Notes: generated by a model not told the origin, from the sequence alone. 64,000 bases of DNA from Chrysogorgia sp. JL179-B06 (GCA_035772405.1 JAYKKM010000428.1:2269001-2333000); one strand, 5' to 3'. Shown: positions 1 through 11,530, counted from the first letter of the stretch. Made by a program: numbers and translations.

Positions 1-207
1 AACAACACGTGCGCCGTTCAATTATTATCTATAGAAATCGTAAAAGCACTAAAACATTTTTCAAACATTTGAATAAATTAACAACAAATAATGGTTTCTG
101 AGAATCTGAATGGTTTCTCAGACTCACGTGATTTCTCAGTTTCAACTATCGTATCCAGAAATGAAATATCTGATAAGCCAACGAAGTAATAAATTCTTCA
201 TCAGAAC

Positions 208-603
208 GTAAGTTATTTAGCTAAAGTGTAATAATATTTTTCATCAAAAATGAAACCAAATAGCCACATGACAATTACCTCTCAAAGAATGCGAACGAGC
301 GACCCCTCACGTTTTTAAACTTCAGGATTATAAGATTTTTGATACGTTCTGTTTAACAAGTAAACCATGAGTGCATACAGTCATTGCAGAAAACGGTAGA
401 TTTGAAATAACAGTTCATAAGACTTGTTAATTACATATGCGGAATTTAATTACATTTCGGTTTGGTAGCAAACTCTCAGAAACGTAAGCAATTTACCTAA
501 AGTGTATAATATTTTTTATCAAATACGAAACCAATATTATATAGCCACATGACAACCTCCCGAAGAATGCCAACAAGCGTTGTCTTGCGTTTTTAAACTT
601 TAC
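208..603. repeat. Diverged direct duplication
   Basis: Two copies of about 120 bp lie at 208-325 and 482-603. Both read from a CGTAAG start, through a conserved stretch reading TAGCCACATGACAA, to CGTTTTTAAACTT. They differ by many substitutions and small indels, so the duplication is old. No reading frame is conserved between them. Confidence 0.6.
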
Positions 604-2075
604 ATATTCTGACAACGAGCTGTTGTGGTCTGGTGGTTGGCACACATGGCTATGAGCTGTGAGACACAGGGTCTTAAAAATAATTGAAGTGCTGCCTTTG
701 CAATAATACGACCTTAAATCGTACAGTGCGGTCATTTAGCGGTGAGGTTGCGGTGGATTAGCGGTCAAATACGGTCGACTAAACACTTCGGGTTCCGACC
801 TAGCTTGTCCGACTAATCAATAATGCGCGCGGGTGTCAATGACAGGCTTGACCTGACAAGTTTTATCAAAGGAGAAGCGTTTCTTTTCAAAAACGAACCG
901 ATCATCCGATAAAAATGAACAACAGACATTAAATTATTAGTTTAAGCTTTCGTCTCTGACAGTATGCCGCACTCCAAAATCAAATATTACTCTCGGTGTA
1001 AAAAGTAGAGTGCTGTGTAAACAGCGGACTTTTGATTTGAAACCAACCAGTGAGTTTGTGATTATTGAACATGCAAGACGCCCGCTACTGCTAGGCGTTA
1101 ACTCGGGCAGATGGGTATGCATTGGTGGCAAGTTAGACAGTTGGAAACCCTGGTAGACGCTGGTCAAGATATGACAGGTCACTTCTTTGGTCATTTATTT
1201 CTTTCGAACGCGCGTCTACGATTATTGGAATATGTCGATAATAACGTTACATCATTATTCTCCTAAAAAAATGTACAAGTCTTCTGGCGACTTTTCCAAT
1301 TATTCGCAATTATTTAACCGTAAAAATACGAGCATTTATAGAATACCCGTCCATTTTTGAATCCGCATTTAAACGCAGAAATACCAACCAGGTTGCTCTA
1401 AATCTCTTTAAATATAATGTCGAAGGTTTATATTGTGTATACTTGTTGATAGTTATCAAATTAAATGGGGTTTTAAATAGAATTACGAAGCAATTGCCCA
1501 TGATGAACTTTCCGTAATTTGACCCTTTTACTAACTGTCAATAGATTACAGACACAAATAGCGCAAGTGGACGGGTATTCTATAATTTAGCGATGACACA
1601 CACTCTTTCTTGATACAGCTTGCTGTGTAATAATTCTCGACCAAATTTGCAAGACAAGAATGATTCCGTGTGAGTAAATACAAAGTTGTATTGAGCGCCC
1701 ATAAGTTTCGGTAATGTAGGACTCTTTAAAAGAGACTTGTGATTGGCCAGTCGCGATTCTTTGGTTGTAGAGGTTGTAGTCAATAGTGTTTGAACAAGTT
1801 CCATTTTCGCCAATCAAAACGTTTCTCAATATGTTCAGCGCACACCGCTACACCAGATTTCTGATATATAATTTAGTCAAGTCTCTGCTTTCCGAAATAA
1901 CGTTGTTCTCTCAAGAAATCGTAGCCTGCGTTCTTTTCTCAAGAAATCGCGGTCTGTAATCGCGGTCTGAAATCGCGGTCTAGTACATACGTTGTATCGT
2001 TATGGCGCCGCTTGAGAACCACCTCTTGTAAAACTAGTATATTTATTGTTTTGAATTCGGTTGTTAGGATAGTTA
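604..2075. other. Intergenic, no gene seen
   Basis: I see no convincing exon here. Short open frames lack splice context and recognisable domains. A small local repeat of AATCGCGGTCT occurs three to four times at 1945-1982. Confidence 0.5.
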
Positions 2076-2350
2076 CAGTGCTTCCACTTTCTTAAAACTG
2101 GATTTCCTGTTTTCATCCTTATTTATTGCAATATTTCCTGCCAGAAATTGCAAAATTTCCTAATAAAATATGACTTAAAAATCTCAGCAAACAGTGTCTT
2201 TATTCTTGAGATTTTCGTCGTTTTCGAACATTTGTCATTTCCATAAAACTATCAAAATGCAGGAAATGGTGTTTCAGAGACCCTAGAATCCAAAAATTTC
2301 CCAAATCTCCGTATAGTTGTCTCTCACCTTAGCAACTTCGTGGAATTGTG
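2076..2350. mobile_element. Probable hAT-type element end
   Basis: The stretch begins CAGTGCTTCCACTTTC, the same terminus as the complete hAT-like element at 4859-5453. The internal sequence around 2255-2300 (ATGCAGGAAATGG, TTTCAGAGACCCTA) resembles the interior of the hAT element at 49010-49350. No matching right end or target duplication is visible, so this is probably a solo or truncated end. Confidence 0.45.
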
Positions 2351-2421
2351 GTGAGCCCCCTTGCTAACAATTTAGGACTACAACACTGGCTGAGATGATG
2401 AGACACTGTGTATAATATTTA

Positions 2422-2560
2422 ACGTGTTTTACAAGTCCGTGTTTAAATGTCCGCGTTTTACAAGTCCGCGTTTTACAAGTCCGCGTTTTACAAGTCCGCG
2501 TTTTACAAGTCCGCGTTTTACAAGTCCGCGTTTTACAAGTCCAGTCCAGTCCGCATTTTA
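2422..2560 (+). repeat. 15-bp tandem repeat
   Basis: About eight head-to-tail copies of a 15-bp unit (GTCCGCGTTTTACAA) with variant copies at both edges. Because 15 is divisible by three, it produces a repetitive SPRFT reading frame, which is not taken as a gene. Confidence 0.9.
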
Positions 2561-3045
2561 CAATATGCCTTCGAAAGGATACTGTGAGAAAACCGGCTTT
2601 TTCAGTATTTTTTTATATATTTCTGGCCTTATTTTGGACACGACTATAGTGTCAATTCATGCCGAAGTATATTCTTTTCACTGGGTTACGAACCGCGGAA
2701 AAATCACATTTTCTTCCAAGTGATAAACTTTCGAAATAGGCCGTTTGCTGTGAAATAATTTTACATAACTTCCCTTTTTAAAACACCCTGTACACCCGCA
2801 GTTTTCCCACAAATTTCACTTGTATCTTCACTCCTTCGACGAACTTTAATTAAACAAACACGCGCCATTTTGAAATTAAATAACATCAGCCTCAGTAATC
2901 CTCTTTATCCCGTTATTGCTCCCCAGTCTCTGAAATTCATGACCGAGTTATAATTTAGAGCAATGTTATTTAATCTGCTACAAATAAACACAACTCACAT
3001 GGTTTTCAAAATGGACGAAGTTTACTTGCAAGTAAAAACGGTGAA

Positions 3046-4794
3046 AAATGAGAAATAAAAGTTATAGTTAATGATGCAACAGAGAAAATTGTTAAAGGAA
3101 GGGACGAGGTAAATGTTCGCCGTATAAATGTCTTGAATTGATGGCTAATGACCTGTGATGATTGAACTATATGAGTACTATAAGTAAATTTATTGCAAAA
3201 GGAAGGGAGTGATAAGACTTGAGTAACGAACCTTCGACGACCAAAGAACAAATATATCTAATGTGTACTTGATCAGTTTAAAATTAAGTTAAATGAGAGA
3301 AAATATTAGGAGTAGTTAAAGTAGGTATTCCATGTAGTTTACCTTGTATCTGTATATTGTATTGACGTATCAAAAAGTGAGCACAATCTTAACAATTTTA
3401 GCATGGCTGGTGTCTGAATGGCAATCAAGGTTATGTAAATTTAAATTTGTTCTCCTTTCATGGTGGTTATTAAGTTTTTTTCACTAGTCAGGTTTGTGTT
3501 TCAAATACAACAATTGTTTGCAAAATGTGTTGGGAGCTTGGTTACATTCTACTCCTTTCATTTGTGCCATTTTTGTTAGTGTTCCAAAACTGCACCATGC
3601 TCACTACTAGTTGGTGAACTATAAATTTGGATTACATATACAATAGTAACCATGAATAAATCAAGACTCCATATACCATTGAATTGTTCAAATTTTTACA
3701 CTGAAATTAATTTACTCCTGACAGTATTAAAGCATGAAAATCACTTTTTTATTCCTTGAAAGTATTAGTTTTGCCTGCAAGTGGACTACATCTAGTATTT
3801 AGATAGCTATGGATTAGTACTAATTACATGTTAACCAGAAGTAGTAAAACCTGTCAGTCATAAAATATTACTTTGTCAAATTAAGTTATTAAAGATAACA
3901 GTTGAACACATGTTGAACTCATTGCTCTACTTCCTCCTAGCTAGCAGTAAGGATTTAATGGCTTAGAGTTATGAAAGCAACACCCCAGTATATAAGCGCC
4001 CTGGTGAAAACGGTAAAGAATGAGAAGTAAAGGTTCTATTAATGATGCCACAAAGATAATTGTTAAAGGAAGGGAACTGTGGTTGTCTGCATATTATCTA
4101 AACACGCTTGAAGAACGAGTTGGAGAAAAGTTGAAGCGAATTTTTCATCGTTTCAGCTTGTTTTGGCATCTTCTTAGGTTTGCTTGATTTGTGATTTTGC
4201 CCCGTTCTGCTACCCATCCTGCTACCCATCCTCAACTGTTCAACACATTTGACTTGTATATTGTCAACTGCAGCATCATATTAAATAATTATAAACAATG
4301 TATAATTAAATATGTGCAACTGTATATAATGCTTATAATGTGAATTTTTTCTCATTGCAATGTGATTAAAAAAGTTATTTGTTGTATTGTTATATCCTGA
4401 TATTTTGTTGTGATCTGTCGTAATTTTTATGCATAGAAAATATATACCAACCTTACTACAAATGGCAGTCAAAGATTGATTGTATGTGTATATGAAGTAA
4501 ACTTATTTCGATTCTTAATACTTGTAACTTGGCCTAAATCTTTCAGCAATTTAGCTCATTCAATATGTGTTTAAAACTGTTAAGCTGATAGAGGGGATTA
4601 ATGGCAAATTTTGACATCTGGTAAAGTTTATTGTCAAAATTCCTATTTCAGAGATTCTTATGCTGGTCAAAGTTATAAATTTAGAAACGGATAAATATTT
4701 TAGCACATTCATTTATCACCCCACTGATCTCTGTGAAAGGCCCTGAAGGCCATCAAAACCATGAACTTTCCATAGTATAAATGAATTTTATCAT
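3046..4794. other. Interior of composite element
   Basis: A diverged direct repeat links 3033-3115 and 4004-4072 (shared AACGGTRAARAATGAGAARTAAA, then TTAATGATGC and ATTGTTAAAGGAAGGGA). The motif CAGTATATAAGCGCCCTGG at 3985-4003 is the same end seen at 7150-7168. A short minus-strand open stretch at about 4098-4225 encodes a basic, Ser-rich peptide containing a repeated MGSR. No gene is claimed. Confidence 0.4.
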
Positions 4795-4858
4795 GGGCGG
4801 TGCAACGCCAGATAATTCGCTGATCGACGCGTGATGCGGAAGGGGACTGGCACGAGCG

Positions 4859-5453
4859 CAGTGCTTCCACTTTCAAGGAAATTTCCTTTTTGAAGGATAT
4901 TTTGACCCCAAAAAGGAATTTTCAAGGAAGGAAAAAATTTAAGGAAATCTAAGGAAATTCAAGGAAATCTAAGGAAATATTGTAATCAGACAACTTTTGA
5001 TAAATTCTTGCAGTTGTCACATCAATTTCAATAAATAAAGTAAACGTAGTCTATTAAAAAGTCATAAAATGCAACCTGCTGGTCCTGCGGACTGCGGCCT
5101 GCGAACGCGAACATTTATATTACATGAAGTGCTAAACTCTAAAGCGACAAAAGCGTCTCGTCGGCAGCGACGGCAGGCTCGGCTGAGTCGGCTCGTTCTT
5201 GTCATAAATATTCAAAATATTAATACAATATAGTTAATCTGTTAATATCTGATATATCTCATTTCTCTTCACTTTCGCTCTTTTAAAATTAACTAATTAA
5301 GTAAGTAGTTGGTAGGCCGCGCCTAAAAGTTGGACTGTAAACTAAAAGCTTTCTCAAGGAAATTTCAAGGAAATTTTCTTCCTTGGTCAAGGAAATCTAA
5401 GGAAATTTTGACACGAAAGCAAGGAATTTCAAAAATAAAAAGTGGAAGCACTG
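4859..5453. mobile_element. Non-autonomous hAT transposon
   Basis: Terminal inverted repeats CAGTGCTTCCACTTT / AAAGTGGAAGCACTG bound 595 bp. Exact 8-bp target duplications CACGAGCG occur at 4851-4858 and 5454-5461. The interior is rich in CAAGGAAAT-like repeats and has no transposase. The CAGTG terminus and 8-bp duplication are diagnostic of the hAT superfamily. The interrupted sequence matches the uninterrupted subterminal sequence of the 46-kb palindrome (ACTGGCGCGAGCGTG), which supports the insertion call. Confidence 0.88.
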
Positions 5454-5461
5454 CACGAGCG

Positions 5462-6481
5462 TGTTTTTAGCGAAATTGAAAAAAAATCGACATTTTGGTT
5501 ACTGACAAATTATCGTTGATTTTTCTCAAACGGTTTTGTGTGAGAAGAAGGTTTATTAAAATATAGATAAAAGGGATGTTCTTTTAACGTATCAGTATGT
5601 ATTTTACTTAAAAAAGAGCATTACATGCAACTTATTGTAGAGGTAGCCTTGATATTTTGATGACTTAAATGGAGACTAAATTTCACCACGAGCGCTTCAT
5701 GTGTTCTCTTCAAATCTACAGCAAGACATTCAGGTATGTTGAATATTATTATCGTATGCTTCTATGTTAAAAGTTTTTAAAAAATCGGAGTGGATAATTG
5801 GGAGTTATCATGGCTGAAAGTTGTCCCTTTTCAAGGCTTATTCTTCACGAGTTTAATGTTTAAAACATTACGGCTAAAACAAACAAGATACATAATTATG
5901 GTATCTTGTGATTCTCTGTTGTCATGTCGTTTAATATATGCCCCAAATCTTGTGATTGTTAAAATTAAATTAATGGTAATTCTGAGGAAGTTTCCCACTT
6001 CTACGCTTTTAGCAAAATATCAAATATTAAAGATATAACGAGCGCTTGGTGTGTTAAACACTTTTCTACACCCTGAAATTTTCTTGCGACATAGCTTAGG
6101 GATACACTTCTCGGTTTTCATGAAAACAACGAATTTTGGAGTGGATAATTTTCCCATTTTTATATGAAAACATAACCTACCCTTATACAAATGATGTTCC
6201 TTCTATCGAACATTGATCTATGGCTGATGGCGATTTATATGATTGCGTTTAACACTGCAAAGATTTGAAAAAAATATTTCGTCAAGCTGCAATGTGTCGT
6301 TAGCAATTGACGATTTCTAAAACGATATTTTCAATTTCATGCATTTTGTGAGAAGACAAAACTATCTACTGTTAAATTGTGTGATATCAATGATAACATT
6401 AGTTTGTTTTTTCGTTTTTTTTTCTTCTGATATGCATGTATATTGTTGTTTATTCTTTACAGGAATGTTAATACCAGTTGA
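5462..6481. other. Element interior, no gene seen
   Basis: AT-rich sequence between the hAT insertion and the decayed frame. An 82-codon plus-strand open stretch at 5790-6038 has no recognisable domain or splice context. GAGCGCTT occurs at about 5690 and 6040 in similar contexts. Confidence 0.4.
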
Positions 6482-6977
6482 TCAAAAATGTTTCAGAATC
6501 TCCTGAAGTAAAGTTGTACTGACAGACAGTTCTGAATCATTGCTGCTACTGGAAGAGAAAATAATTTGTTCCCATGATTTCTCCAAGGCTATATTATGGT
6601 TGCCAATGGTTCTTTTGTTGGCAAAAGATTTCTCCAAGTCAACTGCTCTTTTTTTTAGATTTGTTTAACTTTCAACATCATGAAGACATGTTTGAAACAG
6701 CTCTAAGATATAATCAATAAACTCTTGCACCGAATTTAGTGCAATCAAGAACTGTTCCTAGTGCTATTGTAATAAATTTTTCCTCAATTGTCTGTTTTGT
6801 GTAAACATTTTTTGCCAGAGTTTGTAAAAATGTTATTAAATTTTCAATGGAAATACTTGAACAACTAGTTGTATATTCAATGCTGTTGTAGAGTTGTGGT
6901 GGTAACTTATCTTCACTATCAGTGTCATCCACCTGAAACAAATTTAAAATCTCTTCTACATCCACTTTTATAGCCAT
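6482..6977 (-). pseudogene. Decayed reading frame inside the composite element
   Basis: I do not recognise this protein. A minus-strand frame starts with a methionine at 6977 (MAIKVDVEEILNLF) and runs acidic and helix-prone to a stop at 6714. A second frame overlapping the end of the first continues plausibly (EFIDYILELFQTCLHDVES, stop near 6655). A third open stretch from about 6660 to 6482 is Ser-rich and ends in LLQEILKHF. This looks like one coding sequence broken by at least one frameshift and a stop, or an unrecognised spliced gene. It sits just inside the right end of the 4795-7168 element and reads inward, as cargo or a decayed element protein would. No catalytic motif is visible. Confidence 0.35.
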
Positions 6978-7499
6978 ATTTACGTTTTCATTTTAATTTT
7001 AGTGCTTAGTTACCCAAGCACAAATCGTTGCTAAGGAAAAGATTCATGTTAGAAAGCTTTGTACCAACCGCTGACCGGTGAATTGCAATTCTCATTACCA
7101 GGCCCCGCGTCACACGTCGATCAGCTTCCCAATAGGCGTTGCACCGCCCAGTATATAAGCGCCCTGGTTTTCACTTACAAGTAAACTAAAATTCACTTCC
7201 TGTGTTTATTTGTAGCAGATTAAATAACATTGCTCTAAATTATAACTCGGTCATGAATTTCAGAGACTGGGGAGGAATAACGGGATAAAGATGATTACTG
7301 AGGCTGATGTTATTTAATTTCAAAATGGCGCGTGTTTGTTTATTAAAGTTCGTCGAAGGAGTGAAAATAAATATGGATTTTGCGAAAAAACTGCGGGTCT
7401 AGGGAGCGGGAACTTTTTGGATTCGGACTCAGGGTGCATGTTTTAAAAAGGGAAGTTATGTAAAATTATTTCAGTTCAACGAGATGCTTAATGAAAGTG

Positions 7500-8545
7500 A
7501 ACCGGCCTAAAAGGATACTGTGAGAAAACCGGCTTTTTTATTTTTTATATATTTCTGGCCTTATTTTGGACGCGACTATATAGCAGAAAACAATATACAG
7601 CGGAAAAATCACATTTTCTTTGTTTTTTCCTATACTAGGTACTGCAAAATTATTTTGAATACACTAATTTCTAGCCCAAGTGATAAACTTTCGAAAGGAT
7701 ACTGTGAGAAAACCGGCTTTTTTATTTTTTATATATTTCTGGCCTTATTTTGGACGCGACTATATAGCTGAAAACAATATACAGCGGAAAAATCACATTT
7801 TCTTTGTTTTTTCCTATACTAGGTACTGCAAAATTATTTTGAATTCACTAATTCGTAGCCCAAGTGATAAACTTTCGAAAGGATACTGTGAGAAAACCGG
7901 CTTTTTTATTTTTTATATATTTCTGGCCTTATTTTTGGAATCACATTTTCTTTGTTTTTTCCTATACTGGTGCTGCAAAATTATTTTGAATTCACTAATT
8001 CGTAGCCCAAGTGATAAACTTTCGAAAGGATACTGTGAGAAAACCGGCTTTTTTATTTTTTATATATTTCTGGCCTTATTTTGGAATCACATTTTCTTTG
8101 TTTTTTCCTATACTGGTGCTGCAAAATTATTTTGAATTCACTAATTCCTAGCCCAAGTGATAAACTTTCGAAAGGATACTGTGAGAAAACCGGCTTTTTT
8201 ATTTTTTATATATTTCTGGCCTTATTTTGGACACGACTATATATAGCTGAAAACAATATACAGCGGAAAAATCACATTTTCTTTGTTTTTTCCTATACTA
8301 GGTACTGCAAAATTATTTTGAATTCACTAATTCGTAGCCCAAGTGATAAACTTTCGAAAGGATACTGTGAGAAAACCGGCTTTTTTATTTTTTATATATT
8401 TCTGGCCTTATTTTGGAATCACATTTTCTTTGTTTTTTCCTATACTGGTGCTGCAAAATTATTTTGAATTCACTAATTCCTAGCCCAAGTGATAAACTTT
8501 CGAAAGGATACTGTGAGAAAACCGGCTTTTTTATTTTTCGTCTTT
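7500..8545 (+). repeat. 147/184-bp satellite array
   Basis: Seven head-to-tail copies share TCGAAAGGATACTGTGAG, AAAACCGGCTTTTTTA and TTCACTAATTC. Unit starts at 7691, 7875, 8022, 8168, 8354 and 8500 give spacings of 184, 147, 146, 186 and 146. The long form carries an extra block of about 37 bp containing AAAACAATATACAGCGG. The same unit occurs once at 2572-2730 and, diverged, in both arms of the palindrome at 46265-48416. It is therefore associated with this transposon family. The long open frames across it are by-products of the repeat. Confidence 0.9.
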
Positions 8546-9150
8546 TTATAGCCTTGGTTTGGATTTGTATAGAATCCACAGACCGATATCAGGTACCAAA
8601 AATATATTCGGAATACCATAAAATACCATAAAATACCATAAATTACAAACATGCACGATGTAGTTGGACGTACCTTCCTGACTCTTGTAAACTTTGTCTT
8701 TGATATATGTACGGATTGAACTCCCAATTGGCGATATTCTTGATTGTCTTGAAAACCGATTCTTGAAGTTTGTCTTCACCAGAAAGTCTTACGTGTCAAT
8801 AAGAAGCAGTTTTAATCATAATGAATAATTTCAGTACGGGGCTATTAATAAACACAATCTATCTAAAAAAACAACCCGTGCACATGCATGCATGTGGCGC
8901 ATGCTTCCAACGTGATTATTGCCATGAAGATATAAAATCTAAATATCTCAATAAATCATTGGAAATTCTTGCAAAAACCTCTTTAAAATTCTTATTACTT
9001 TTTTGCAATGAAAACCCAAACCAGTCTAAAAGATTCTACGATCTTGGGATAAAATCTCAATATGTCTTGCACAGTTCATATTGACAGGCACCTTTAAAAT
9101 TCAAAACGGCATACAGTATAAAGCAAACCGCAAAGTATAATGTACTAATT
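8546..9150. other. Intergenic, no gene seen
   Basis: A short triplication of AAATACCATA lies at 8616-8640. An 87-codon plus-strand open stretch at 8821-9084 has no recognised domain and no supporting context, so it is not called. Confidence 0.4.
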
Positions 9151-9169
9151 AAACAATGTGTTGTTCAAA

Positions 9170-9630
9170 TACATATATAGATCAAGATGATATAGATGAA
9201 GAATGCTATGATAGTTGTCCTGCAAAAAAGCCTTGTTTAGAAGGTATTCGTCAATCTCATGTGATCTCGTCAACGAGAAGATCGTTGTGAAGTGACAGAG
9301 GACGGTGGACAAGAAAGATACGAGAGAGCTAGACGCGTCAAAGCAGGCCATTCGTTTTTGTGGCGACACCAATAATCTAATAATTCCTGAGTATTAACTT
9401 TGCCGTCTCTGTTAATTTGGCTGTTTCCGGTAGCTGAAATGGTTTGACGACTCAACAGACAAGATATGCACATTCTGCAAATTCAGTGTTGCCATTATTT
9501 GTGAACATAGCTTCGTCGAAATTATCATATTTTTTGTCATTCTGATTTTCCAGCCGGAGCGGGAAGAAAACAACCCAACTCCGGCTCCGGCAGCGCTCCG
9601 GCACTCCGGCGCACAGCACTACTTTGCAGT
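9170..9630 (-). pseudogene. hAT transposase C-terminal remnant
   Basis: A minus-strand frame at 9270-9473 reads LLDYWCRHKNEWPALTRLAL and then SYLSCPPSSVTSQRSS. This is the pattern of the hAT dimerisation domain, in which a tryptophan and Pro-x-Leu precede a Leu-Ala helix and a Pro-x-Ser-Ser-Val-Thr-Ser-x-Arg motif. A frameshift follows, and the adjacent frame continues with EIDEYLLNKAFLQDNY, as hAT proteins end. GC-rich CCGGAGC-type repeats at 9555-9615 look like the element's 5' end, so most of the transposase gene has been deleted. Non-functional. Confidence 0.6.
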
Positions 9631-9635
9631 GTCTT

Positions 9636-10490
9636 TATAAGTTCCATCTTGGGAAGGCTGTGATTGGTCGGTTAATGTGATGAAAACTATGGAATTTGAG
9701 AGTAAAACTCTCAAATTCTTCCAAACTCGCTCCAGTCCCTTGTATACACCTCAGGGGTAATATTTGTTAAGTGACTTTTTTGTGTGCTTAATTATGATTG
9801 GAGGGAATTTTGAATTTCAAAATGGGTATATATGTTATTGCAGACAACGGATAATAGACTGGGATAACAAGATTGTACCAAATAACAACTTAATCTGCTA
9901 ATAACAGGTTTTTTATATTCTTAGGCAAGTATGTGAAATTATGTATTATACCAACCTCGTTCCCAGGGCATTTTGCCTCCACAGTGGAAGGTCGGCGAAA
10001 ATGGCCCTGGGATCGGCTGGTCACATGACACCCATAATTGCTGGGTGTTTAGATATGATAATTTTTGTAGTCTTTGTTCCATTGCCTTTGTCTACTTTGT
10101 TGACATGAATAATTGAGAAATATTCAATGCTCTTCAGAGTTGTATGGCCGTTCATGTCAGCATTCATCGGCATAAAAGCAGCTAACAAGCTTAATAATCC
10201 ACCATACCTCCATGGTTATCTCTTACAAAAGGTATGAAGAAGCATATATCCAATTTAGCGAAAGCTATCACTTCTAATTTGCTGTAAAATTTGAAGACAG
10301 CATTCAGATTTAGATGAATAAATTATTCTCGGTTGAATTTACAAACCAATCGCATTATAGAATGGACCAGCCGATCCCAGAGCCATTTTCGCCGACCTTC
10401 CGCCGTGGAGGCAAAATGCCCTGGGTACGAGGTTGGTATTATACAGTATTTACTTTGAGCAGACTATATTTTATATTGTCAGGGCTTTAG
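9636..10490 (+). repeat. Dispersed repeat, copy 1, split by a MITE
   Basis: This matches 26396-27850 over several blocks. They include TGCAGTGTCTTTATAAGTTC, CCTTGTATACACCTCAGG, TAATAGACTGGGATAACAAG and AGTATTTACTTTGAGCAGAC. Copy 1 lacks the central portion that copy 2 has and is interrupted by the element at 9951-10436. Confidence 0.75.
9951..10436. mobile_element. MITE, CCAACCTCG family, copy 1
   Basis: Termini CCAACCTCG...CGAGGTTGG extend into inverted repeats of about 70 bp containing GCATTTTGCCTCCAC and AAGGTCGGCGAAAATGG. The 7-bp target duplication TATTATA occurs at 9944-9950 and 10437-10443. The paralogous repeat at about 27815-27835 has the empty site with a single TATTATA, which confirms both boundaries. 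No coding capacity. Confidence 0.88.
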
Positions 10491-11530
10491 ATCTACCAAA
10501 TTTGGGCACACCCACTATCAGTGGGGGTCACAATATCTGTCCCAGTCTCATCTAATTGATCTAACCCAAGAGAAACCAATATACAGGCCTTGAATTTTGG
10601 GCACAAGTACTATATATAATTTGGGCGTAACATTTAATGTCGTGTCAGGGGGTAATGTAAAGTACTGATTGTATTGTGACCAAGACCACTAGGTCTTACA
10701 TAAAAAACAATAAGTACATAAATACATACATACAAATAGGCTGGGATACCACAACAGATTTCGCCAATTATTGTGGACCCTTTGGTTAAGACTTTTAAAT
10801 GTTCTGAGAGTTCTAAAAGTCTAATCATTATTACTACACCACTACTGTACCACAAGTTCTCAAGTGCATTAATGAGTTAACAGACAACGACGAAAAAAAC
10901 CCAGAAAACAATGATCTAAATGTTTATAACTTTGTCTTGTTTGCCCTACACTTATGCTTAAAGCACCATCCTGTAAAACTAGTACTTTCCAAGCCTATAC
11001 TTTAACAGAATTGTTCCTCTCTGGAATTCTGTTTGTAAAATAGCACCACCCAATTGTCTCTACAGTCTTGCAACATTCAAACGATTTTTACGTATTTTTA
11101 CAACTGCTTAGATTATCGTTGTATGTGCGGAGCCTCATTCTTTTGAATTCCACTCAGTTTTATTCATTTTGTTCTTTCAGTGGATTTCGGAATAATGGGG
11201 TTGGGGCTATGCGCGCGTGTGTGTGCGTGTTGGTGCATCGTGAATTCCGAGCAATTGGTCTATGACTTTATGTATTAACTTTTTGGTTGTTCTTATACAT
11301 CTATTTTTTTATTTCAACGGGAAGGCGCCTGGCATACTCGAGCACCCGCTCGAGTCCCATTCGCGTTCTTTCCGTTTGGGTATTTTTTGGAATTAAATTA
11401 ATATCTAATAAAATTGATCAAAAAACAAACAAAAAAAACAATGAATGAACATGACAATTGACAATACTTTAATTTCTTTGACCAACTCGATATTATTATT
11501 ATAATACTATTAATAATAATACTAGCAGAT
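10491..11530. other. Intergenic, no gene seen
   Basis: No domain or exon is recognised. A short AT-rich palindromic run (ATTATTATTATAATACTATTAATAATAAT type) lies at about 11490-11522. Confidence 0.4.

Larger units (their letters stand above)
4795..7168. mobile_element. CCAGGGCGC-family inverted-repeat element
   Basis: The left end at 4795 reads GGGCGGTGCAACGCC and continues through CTGATCGACGCGTGATGCGG. The right end (7101-7149, minus strand) reads GGGCGGTGCAACGCC and CTGATCGACGTGTGACGCGG. Outside this, the right side continues to CCAGGGCGC at 7168. That is the terminus of the palindromic element at 46265-48416, and both elements share the subterminal block GATGCGG...GGACTGGC.CGAGCG. The left outermost bases appear lost or replaced. 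The element contains the hAT insertion at 4859-5453 and a decayed reading frame near its right end. Confidence 0.55.
2568..7512. mobile_element. Composite element with long terminal inverted repeats
   Basis: Inverted repeats of about 300 bp face each other at about 2734-3045 and 7165-7508. They are close to identical over the block with the ATGGCGCG-type motif, the CCCCAGTCTCTGAAATTC motif and the TATAACTCGGTCATGAA motif. A satellite unit containing GGATACTGTGAGAAAACCGG lies just outside each arm, once on the left (2572-2730) and as an array on the right (7510-8545). The interior holds a second inverted-repeat element (4795-7149), a hAT insertion (4859-5453) and a decayed reading frame (6482-6977). 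Whether this is one large transposon or several nested ones is not resolved, and no target duplication was found for the outer arms. Confidence 0.6.

Noticed and set aside
7520..8631. Repetitive open frames with KGYCEKTGFFIFYIFLAL
   Set aside because: Translation of the transposon-linked satellite. The frames shift between long and short units.
8821..9084. 87-codon plus-strand open frame with Cys/His residues
   Set aside because: No recognised zinc-binding spacing, no splice partners and no homology that I can see.
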